A stretch of 64,000 bases of DNA from Chitinimonas sp036961565 (GTDB taxonomy: Bacteria > Pseudomonadota > Gammaproteobacteria > Burkholderiales > Chitinimonadaceae), in assembly GCF_036961565.1 (NCBI RefSeq), contig NZ_JBAMDD010000012.1, positions 1-64,000 of the forward strand, given 5' to 3'. Positions 58,543 to 64,000 of this stretch are shown here, one piece after another. A program made the position numbers and the translations under genes. Below the pieces are notes generated by a model, which saw only the letters and a program-made list of their open reading frames with translations, was not told where the DNA came from and did no database searches. Numbering within the stretch: the stretch's first letter is position 1; each line of letters starts with the position of its first letter.

Positions 58543-59886
58543 GTGAGCAAGAAAGTCTTCATCAAAACCTTCGGCTGCCAGATGAACGAGTACGACTCGG
58601 ACAAGATGGTGGATGTGCTCAACGCGTCGGAGGGCCTGACCAAGACCGATAATCCCGAGGAGGCTGATGTCATCCTGTTCAACACCTGCTCGGTGCGCGA
58701 AAAGGCGCAGGAGAAGGTGTTTTCCGACCTGGGCAGGGTGCGCGAACTCAAGCTGCAGAACCCCAATCTGCTGATAGGCGTGGGTGGCTGTGTCGCCTCG
58801 CAGGAGGGGGAGGCCATCGTCAAGCGGGCGCCCTTCGTGGACCTGGTATTCGGCCCCCAGACCCTGCACCGCCTGCCTGAGTTGATTGCCCAGCGGCGTG
58901 CCAGCGGCGCTTCCCAGGTGGATATCTCCTTCCCGGAGATTGAGAAATTCGACCATCTGCCGCCTGCGCGGGTTGAAGGCGGCACCGCCTTTGTCTCCAT
59001 CATGGAAGGCTGCTCCAAGTTCTGTTCCTTCTGCGTGGTGCCTTACACCCGTGGTCAGGAAGTCAGCCGGCCGTTCGAGGACGTGCTGGTCGAAGTGGCG
59101 GGCCTGGCGCAGCAGGGCGTCAAGGAAGTCACCCTGTTGGGGCAGAACGTCAATGCCTACCTGGGCAAGATGGAAGACGGCGAGATCGCCGACTTTGCAC
59201 TGCTGCTGGAATATGTCCACGAGATACCCGGTATCGAGCGCATTCGCTATACCACCAGCCACCCCAAGGAAATGACACAGCGGCTGATCGATTGCTACCG
59301 CAATCTGCCCAAGCTGGTATCGCACCTGCACCTGCCGGTGCAGGCAGGTTCTGATCGGGTGCTGGTGAACATGAAGCGCGGCTATACCACCCTGGAATTC
59401 AAGGCCATCGTGCGCAAGCTGCGCGAGGCGCGTCCCGATATCTGCCTGTCGTCCGACTTTATCGTCGGCTTCCCCGGCGAAACGGATGAGGACTTCGAGC
59501 GCACCATGAAGCTGATTGAAGATGTGCGTTTTGACGCCAGTTTCAGCTTTATCTACAGCCGCCGCCCCGGTACGCCGGCTGCTGATCTGCCCGATGACGT
59601 AAGCCATGAGGACAAGGTCAAGCGCCTGATGCGGCTGCAGGCCCGTATCGAGGCGTTCGCCCAGGAAGAAAACCGCCGCATGGTGGGCACGGTGCAACGC
59701 GTGCTGGTGGAAGGCCACGCCCGCAAGGATGCCAGTGAGCTGGCGGGCCGCACCGACAACAACCGCATCGTCAACTTCGCCGGCCATGCCCGCCTGATCA
59801 ATCAGTTCACCGAGGTGCTGATCACCGAGGCCATGCCGCACAGCCTGCGTGGCGAGATCGTGACGCGCGAGACCGTCAGCGCATGA
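58543..59886 (+). CDS. miaB: tRNA-2-methylthio-N6-isopentenyladenosine synthase
   Basis: A radical-SAM methylthiotransferase of 447 residues that finishes the ms2i6A modification at position 37. The N-terminal domain has three cluster Cys in FGCQMNEYDS, NTCSVRE and GVGGCVA; the radical SAM cluster is CSKFCSFCVVPY; a C-terminal TRAM domain begins near VGTVQRVLVEG. GTG 58543 with AAGGCGGA just upstream is the likely start. It shares ATGA with the GNAT gene. Confidence 0.97.
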   Translation: MSKKVFIKTFGCQMNEYDSDKMVDVLNASEGLTKTDNPEEADVILFNTCSVREKAQEKVFSDLGRVRELKLQNPNLLIGVGGCVASQEGEAIVKRAPFVDLVFGPQTLHRLPELIAQRRASGASQVDISFPEIEKFDHLPPARVEGGTAFVSIMEGCSKFCSFCVVPYTRGQEVSRPFEDVLVEVAGLAQQGVKEVTLLGQNVNAYLGKMEDGEIADFALLLEYVHEIPGIERIRYTTSHPKEMTQRLIDCYRNLPKLVSHLHLPVQAGSDRVLVNMKRGYTTLEFKAIVRKLREARPDICLSSDFIVGFPGETDEDFERTMKLIEDVRFDASFSFIYSRRPGTPAADLPDDVSHEDKVKRLMRLQARIEAFAQEENRRMVGTVQRVLVEGHARKDASELAGRTDNNRIVNFAGHARLINQFTEVLITEAMPHSLRGEIVTRETVSA

Positions 59887-60353
59887 TGTCTACCGTAGCG
59901 ATCGGTAACGAGGCGCCGGTGCAGATCGTGCCGGTGGCCGATCTACCCGAGGGCGTAGAGGCCCTCTGTGTGTTGGGCGAGGCAGAGGGATTCCGCTTTC
60001 TGCGCCGCCTGATCGATGACTGGCGCTGCGGCGATAACCGTTTCGACCAGGAAGGCGAAGCCTTTCTGGCCGTCTGGATGGCGGACCGGCTGGTGGGGGT
60101 GGCGGGGATCAATCGCGACTGTGATGACGATACGCTGGGGCGGGTGCGGCGGGTGTATGTGCATCCCGAGGCCCGCAGCCACGGCGTGGGCCATGCCCTG
60201 ATCGGCGCCATCGAGCAACACGCCCGGCAGCACTTCAAGCGCCTGGTGCTGTATACCAATGCCGAGCCGGCCATGCATTTCTACGAAAGCATGGGTTATC
60301 GCCGTATCATTGGTCACCCGCAACGCAGCCACGAGAAACGCCTCACGCCATGA
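59883..60353 (+). CDS. GNAT-family N-acetyltransferase
   Basis: A 156-residue acetyl-CoA-dependent acetyltransferase of unknown substrate. RVRRVYVHPEARSHGVGHAL is the acetyl-CoA pyrophosphate loop and LVLYTNAEPAMHFYESMGYR the typical C-terminal part. It overlaps both miaB and phoH by four bases, so it is fully embedded in this operon although most relatives have miaB next to phoH directly. Confidence 0.88.
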   Translation: MMSTVAIGNEAPVQIVPVADLPEGVEALCVLGEAEGFRFLRRLIDDWRCGDNRFDQEGEAFLAVWMADRLVGVAGINRDCDDDTLGRVRRVYVHPEARSHGVGHALIGAIEQHARQHFKRLVLYTNAEPAMHFYESMGYRRIIGHPQRSHEKRLTP

Positions 60354-61330
60354 GCATCCGTCACGCTACCCGTGAAATCAGCTTTGAACCTGTAGACAAC
60401 GGCCGACTGGCCAATCTGTGCGGCGCCCTTGATGAAAATCTGCGCCAGATAGAAAACGGCCTGGAAGTCGATATTGCCCGCCGTGGCGAGCATTTCAGCA
60501 TCTCTGGCCGGGTGGTGCAGACTAAGCTGGCCACTGAGTTGCTGGAGCGCTTCTATGCCATATCGCGGCGGCCCATCGATGTCGAGGAGATACAGCTGGG
60601 CTTGATTGAGGTGGCGCATCCGACAGACGCCATGGTGGCTGGCGAAGACGGCATGCCGGTGCTGCTGACCAAGCGCGCCGATCTGCGTGGCCGTACGCCC
60701 AGGCAGAATCACTACCTCAAGGCCATACAGGAGCACGATATCACTTTCGGTATCGGCCCTGCCGGTACCGGCAAGACCTATCTGGCCGTTGCCAGCGCGG
60801 TCGATGCGCTGGAGCGCGACCTGGTCAAGCGGCTGGTGCTGGTGCGGCCGGCGGTGGAGGCTGGCGAGCGGCTGGGGTTCCTGCCGGGCGACCTGGTGCA
60901 GAAGGTGGACCCCTATCTGCGCCCGCTCTACGACGCCCTCTACGACCTGATGGGGTTTGACAAGGTCACCAAGCTGTTCGAGCGGGGCATCATCGAGGTG
61001 GCGCCGCTGGCCTTTATGCGTGGCCGTACCCTCAATCACGCCTTTATCATTCTGGACGAAGCGCAGAACACCACGCCCGAGCAGATGAAGATGTTTCTGA
61101 CCCGCATCGGCTTTGGTTCCAAGGCCGTGGTAACCGGCGATGTCACCCAGATCGACTTGCAGCGCCACCAGAAGTCCGGCCTGATCGACGCCCAGCATGT
61201 GCTGCAGAATGTGCGCGGCATAGCCTTGCACTATTTCAAGAGTGATGACGTGGTGCGGCACCCGTTGGTGCAAAAGATAGTCGATGCCTATGAAAAGCGC
61301 GATCGCGCCAAGGAAAAGAACGATGAGTAA
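60350..61330 (+). CDS. phoH: PhoH-family ATPase
   Basis: A 326-residue cytoplasmic ATPase of the PhoH-like (YbeZ) group, linked to RNA processing with YbeY. Walker A is IGPAGTGKTYLA, Walker B FIILDEAQNTT, and GDVTQIDL is a further helicase-like motif. The short N-terminal region precedes the ATPase core at about 110. It overlaps ybeY by eight bases, a conserved pairing. Confidence 0.94.
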   Translation: MSIRHATREISFEPVDNGRLANLCGALDENLRQIENGLEVDIARRGEHFSISGRVVQTKLATELLERFYAISRRPIDVEEIQLGLIEVAHPTDAMVAGEDGMPVLLTKRADLRGRTPRQNHYLKAIQEHDITFGIGPAGTGKTYLAVASAVDALERDLVKRLVLVRPAVEAGERLGFLPGDLVQKVDPYLRPLYDALYDLMGFDKVTKLFERGIIEVAPLAFMRGRTLNHAFIILDEAQNTTPEQMKMFLTRIGFGSKAVVTGDVTQIDLQRHQKSGLIDAQHVLQNVRGIALHYFKSDDVVRHPLVQKIVDAYEKRDRAKEKNDE

Positions 61331-62063
61331 GCCAGAAGTCTATGCCGTTGATGCCGATGGCAAGCAAAAGCGGGTCAAGGCTGAGGCCTTGCGCATCGTG
61401 CTGGCCGACGGCAGCGAGCTGCAGGTACTGCTTGATGAGCAGGATGGTCTGCTGATCGGCACGCCGGCCGGGGATCATGCTCCGGCGCGGCTGTTGCTGC
61501 GCCCGGGTGCCGCCAATGCCGTGCGTATCGAAGTGGAGCGCGACCCGGTTGATCTTTCGGTGCTGGGTGCGGACCGCGAAGGCTCCTTGGACTTGGCGGT
61601 GCAGTATGGTGTGCGCCCCAAGGGCACGCCCGGCAAGAAGCTGCTGCGCCTGTGGGCTGCCGCCGCGCTGGAGGCGGGGCTTGATGCCTCGCTGACCCTG
61701 CGGGTGGTGGACGAGGCCGAAGGCCGTGCGCTGAACCGCGACTATCGCAGCAAGGACTATGCGACCAATGTGCTGAGCTTTGCCTTCAATGAGGGCGAAG
61801 CCATGCCGGGCATGGACGACATCCTGATGGGCGACCTGGTGCTGTGCGCACCAGTGGTCGAGCGCGAGGCGCTGGAGCAGGGCAAGACCCTGGAGGCGCA
61901 CTGGGCTCACCTGGTGGTCCATGGCGTGCTGCATCTGCAGGGCTACGACCATATGGATGAGGTGGAAGCCGAGGCCATGGAAGCCCTGGAAACCGCCATC
62001 CTGCAAAGCCTGGGCTATCCCGACCCCTATCTGAGCGAGAAGGGTGCGCCGGACGAGGCGTGA
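61323..62063 (+). CDS. ybeY: Endoribonuclease YbeY with N-terminal extra domain
   Basis: YbeY is a zinc RNase that matures 16S rRNA ends and takes part in ribosome quality control. The C-terminal 150 or so residues are a normal YbeY, with the zinc triad in HGVLHLQGYDH and the substrate loop SKDYATNVLSFAF. The first 75 or so residues, with KAEALRIVLADGSELQVLL and LLLRPGAANAVRIEVERD, are extra. They resemble a small beta protein I recall as a separate gene in related bacteria, so a fusion is likely. The total of 246 residues compares with about 150-170 usual. Confidence 0.92.
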   Translation: MSKPEVYAVDADGKQKRVKAEALRIVLADGSELQVLLDEQDGLLIGTPAGDHAPARLLLRPGAANAVRIEVERDPVDLSVLGADREGSLDLAVQYGVRPKGTPGKKLLRLWAAAALEAGLDASLTLRVVDEAEGRALNRDYRSKDYATNVLSFAFNEGEAMPGMDDILMGDLVLCAPVVEREALEQGKTLEAHWAHLVVHGVLHLQGYDHMDEVEAEAMEALETAILQSLGYPDPYLSEKGAPDEA

Positions 62064-62076
62064 GGGCCGGGCAGAG

Positions 62077-62382
62077 GTGGCCTCGCTTGCCGTCGTGATC
62101 CGGACGCTTTGCCCGTATGCGGTTGCGTACGAACCTGCCTTGCGCCAGTTGGCCGATCGACTACCCGCCTTGTGCTGCTTCCATGGCGTTGATTGTGCCG
62201 CCTGGGAAGCGGCGCTGGACTGGGTAATGATAGAGACAGGCCGTGATGTTGAATTGTTCGCACTCACCACCAGCCACCCAGGTGAGGACGAAAACGATGT
62301 GCTGGACTTGGTGCGTGCCTTCCGACTTCATGGCGCGGTTGAGTTGGTATGCATGACGCTGCCCGAAGGTCTGGCTGCATGA
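62077..62382 (+). CDS. Uncharacterised protein in the ybeY-corC interval
   Basis: A small protein of about 101 residues with hydrophobic beta-strand pattern (ASLAVVIRTL, VELFALTTSHPGEDENDVLDL, AVELVCMTLPEGL). I recognise no family with confidence. GTG 62077 has TGAGGG ten bases before it; GTG 62044, overlapping ybeY, is the alternative. It shares ATGA with the next gene, which supports it as real. Confidence 0.55.
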   Translation: MASLAVVIRTLCPYAVAYEPALRQLADRLPALCCFHGVDCAAWEAALDWVMIETGRDVELFALTTSHPGEDENDVLDLVRAFRLHGAVELVCMTLPEGLAA

Positions 62383-62768
62383 TTGCCGGCCTGCACCATG
62401 TTGCCATTATCGTGACCGATCTGGCCGCAGCGCGGCGCTTCTATTGCGAGGTGCTGGGTGGCCAGGAGGTGGCGGCGCATTACCGTGCCGCGCGTGACTC
62501 CTGGAAAGTGGATGTGCAGCTGCCCGATGGCGGTCAGCTGGAGTTGTTCACTTTTCCGGCGGCCCCACCCCGCGCCAGCCAGCCCGAGGCGCAAGGCTTG
62601 CGCCACCTGGCATTGCGGGTGACGGCAATGGCGCCCCTGCTGCAACGGCTGGCACAGTACGGAATAGCCTGCGAGCCGCTGCGGGTGGACGAATACACGG
62701 GTGCCCGCTACACCTTTTGCCGTGATCCCGACGGCTTGCCTATCGAATTTTACGAAACCGTAATGTAA
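62379..62768 (+). CDS. VOC/glyoxalase-family protein
   Basis: A 129-residue single-domain vicinal-oxygen-chelate protein of the YaeR type. The opening IAGLHHVAIIVTDLAAARRFY and the metal-ligand positions in LELFTF, LRHLALRV and IEFYE are visible, so a metal site is likely. Reaction is unknown; the group is not a proven glyoxalase. Start ATG 62379 overlaps the preceding stop. Confidence 0.85.
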   Translation: MIAGLHHVAIIVTDLAAARRFYCEVLGGQEVAAHYRAARDSWKVDVQLPDGGQLELFTFPAAPPRASQPEAQGLRHLALRVTAMAPLLQRLAQYGIACEPLRVDEYTGARYTFCRDPDGLPIEFYETVM

Positions 62769-62825
62769 GAACGCAGCCGGCAGAGCCGGCTATAATCCCC
62801 CCATTGTCATTTTTCCTATTGCCTC

Positions 62826-63689
62826 ATGGACTTACCCTCTAGTCGATCGCCCAAGCCGAATAACGACCATAAACCCAACTGGCTGGAGCGCCTGACCGCC
62901 TTCCTCCTGCGTGAGCCGGAAGACCGGCAGGAACTGGTGGAGCTGCTGCATTCGGCGTTCGAACGCCATCTACTCGATGCCGACGCACTCGAAATGATAG
63001 AGGGTGTGCTGCAGGTGGGTGACCTGCAGGTGCGCGATGTGATGGTGCCCCGCTCGCAGATGGATGCGATCGATATCGCCACCCCGCCCGAGGATTTCAT
63101 ACCCTACGTCATCGATACGGCCCACTCGCGCTTCCCGGTGTACGAGGGTAGCAAGGACAATATCGTCGGCATACTGCTGGCCAAGGATCTGCTGCGCTAC
63201 TACGTGAGCCAACAGTTTGCCCTGCGGCCCATGCTGCGGCCGGCCGTGTTCATACCTGAATCCAAGCGTCTCAATGTGCTGCTCAAGGAGTTCCGCGCCA
63301 ACCGCAACCACATGGCCATTGTGGTGGACGAGTATGGTGGCGTGGCGGGCCTGGTCACCATAGAGGACGTGGTCGAGCAGATCGTTGGTGATATCGAAGA
63401 CGAGTACGATTTCGATGAGACCGAGGACAATATCCGCCCCGACAAGCAGGGACGTTGGCGGGTCAAGGCCACTACCCTGGTGGGTGATCTCAATATAGCC
63501 CTGGGCAGTGCTTACCAGCCTGATGGCATCGACACCGTCGGTGGCCTGGTGGTGACCGAGTTTGGCCGGGTGCCCAAGCGGGGCGACGCCATCAGTATCG
63601 AGGGCTATCACTTCCGTGTGATACGTGCCGACAGCCGCCGCGTGTATTCCTTGCTGGTCGAGCGCGAAGCCGCCTCGGACGAGACGTGA
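62826..63689 (+). CDS. corC: CorC/YbeX CBS-domain protein
   Basis: A 287-residue cytoplasmic protein with two CBS domains (about 65-190), opening with DVMVPRSQMDAI and with the VDEYGGVAGLVTIEDVVEQIVG signature, and a CorC_HlyC domain at the C-terminus. Homologues are implicated in magnesium/cobalt efflux, and ybeX acts with ybeY in ribosome metabolism. It overlaps lnt by GTGA. Confidence 0.94.
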   Translation: MDLPSSRSPKPNNDHKPNWLERLTAFLLREPEDRQELVELLHSAFERHLLDADALEMIEGVLQVGDLQVRDVMVPRSQMDAIDIATPPEDFIPYVIDTAHSRFPVYEGSKDNIVGILLAKDLLRYYVSQQFALRPMLRPAVFIPESKRLNVLLKEFRANRNHMAIVVDEYGGVAGLVTIEDVVEQIVGDIEDEYDFDETEDNIRPDKQGRWRVKATTLVGDLNIALGSAYQPDGIDTVGGLVVTEFGRVPKRGDAISIEGYHFRVIRADSRRVYSLLVEREAASDET

Positions 63690-64000
63690 GCCGCCTCACC
63701 ACCGCCGCCCGGCTGCTTGGCCGGGCGCTGCCGCCTGCCCTGATAGGCGGCATTGCCGTGTTCGGCTTTGCGCCGTTCTCGTTCTGGCCCTTGCTGCCCT
63801 TGTCGCTGGCCTTGCTGTTTGGCCTGATCGACGTTGCGCCCACACCCAGGCGAGCGGCCTATATAGGCTGGGCCTGGGGCCTGGGGTATTTCACCGGCAC
63901 CATACATTGGATATTCATCAGCCTGCATACCTATGGCGGCATGCCTGCGCCGCTGGCGGCACTGGCGGTCTTGCTGCTGGCAGCCTTCCTGGCCCTGTAC
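63686..64000 (+). CDS. lnt: Apolipoprotein N-acyltransferase (5' part, cut by the window end)
   Basis: The first 105 codons of Lnt, the inner-membrane enzyme that adds the third acyl chain to lipoproteins. GTG 63686 overlaps corC. The translation contains GFAPFSFWPLLPLSLALLF and then GYFTGTIHWIFISLHTYGG, both hallmarks of Lnt's first membrane helices. The catalytic nitrilase domain lies beyond the window. Confidence 0.92.
   Translation, partial: MSRLTTAARLLGRALPPALIGGIAVFGFAPFSFWPLLPLSLALLFGLIDVAPTPRRAAYIGWAWGLGYFTGTIHWIFISLHTYGGMPAPLAALAVLLLAAFLALY

Noticed and set aside
58528..59841. 437-residue minus-strand frame
   Set aside because: Antisense to miaB with its three-Cys radical SAM motif.

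Overview
The window looks like a GC-rich betaproteobacterial chromosome, probably of the order Neisseriales. The evidence is the conserved order mrcA / pilMNOPQ-aroK-aroB, the miaB...phoH-ybeY...corC-lnt block, rsfS-rlmH-maf, Gram-negative envelope genes (PBP1A, PilQ secretin, Lnt) and AMP nucleosidase. Genus cannot be fixed from sequence alone. Most of the window is host-like DNA in which the isoleucine codon ATA is surprisingly common. Two stretches stand out: a ribosomal-peptide (lanthipeptide) locus near 20-26 kb and a visibly AT-richer accessory island at about 29.2-34.1 kb beside a tRNA-Ala gene.

Layout. 0.2-5.9 kb: DUF423 membrane protein, AMP nucleosidase, a DUF1579 protein, a RIO-type kinase, an ArsR repressor with an AHSA1/SRPBCC partner and a DUF1203 protein. 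5.9-11.7 kb: a flavin amine oxidase with a thiamine-diphosphate enzyme, divergent from a calycin-like protein, then a secreted DUF1579-like protein. 11.7-20.2 kb: a P2-type cation ATPase, a MASE1-PAS-GGDEF-EAL protein, a WYL regulator and a Tat-like exported protein. 20.2-26.4 kb: a class II lanthipeptide cluster (62-residue precursor with a mersacidin-type NPAG leader, LanM synthetase, ABC exporter without a peptidase domain), then a DUF1801 protein. 26.6-28.2 kb: a secreted protein with a ricin-like domain and a papain/C39-like Cys-His-Asp arrangement. 28.3-29.5 kb: small genes and a MOSC protein.

29.5-33.5 kb: a tight three-gene cassette of an N6-adenine DNA methyltransferase with an HsdS-like tail, a P-loop ATPase with a zinc ribbon, and a HEPN protein with an intact RxxxxH motif. 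I read it as a candidate anti-phage defence system and do not recognise it as a named one. Behind it lie about 690 bp without a convincing gene, carrying three 19-bp direct repeats and ending exactly at the 3' end of tRNA-Ala(CGC). This looks like the scar of an integrative element that has lost its integrase.

34.3-64 kb is mainly housekeeping: proA, a DUF2804 protein, a chemoreceptor without a periplasmic domain, rsfS-rlmH-maf, mrcA, the type IV pilus operon pilMNOPQ, aroKB, a sugar-1-phosphate transferase, galE-rmlB-rmlA-glycosyltransferase, rppH, a spermidine-synthase-like gene, ttcA, a pteridine-reductase-like SDR, midA, tRNA-Met, miaB, a GNAT gene, phoH, ybeY (with an N-terminal extra domain), two small genes, corC and the start of lnt. 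A textbook terminator hairpin with seven Ts overlaps the start of aroK and could decide how much pilus-operon transcription reaches aroK-aroB.

No rRNA, CRISPR array, insertion sequence or intact integrase was seen.
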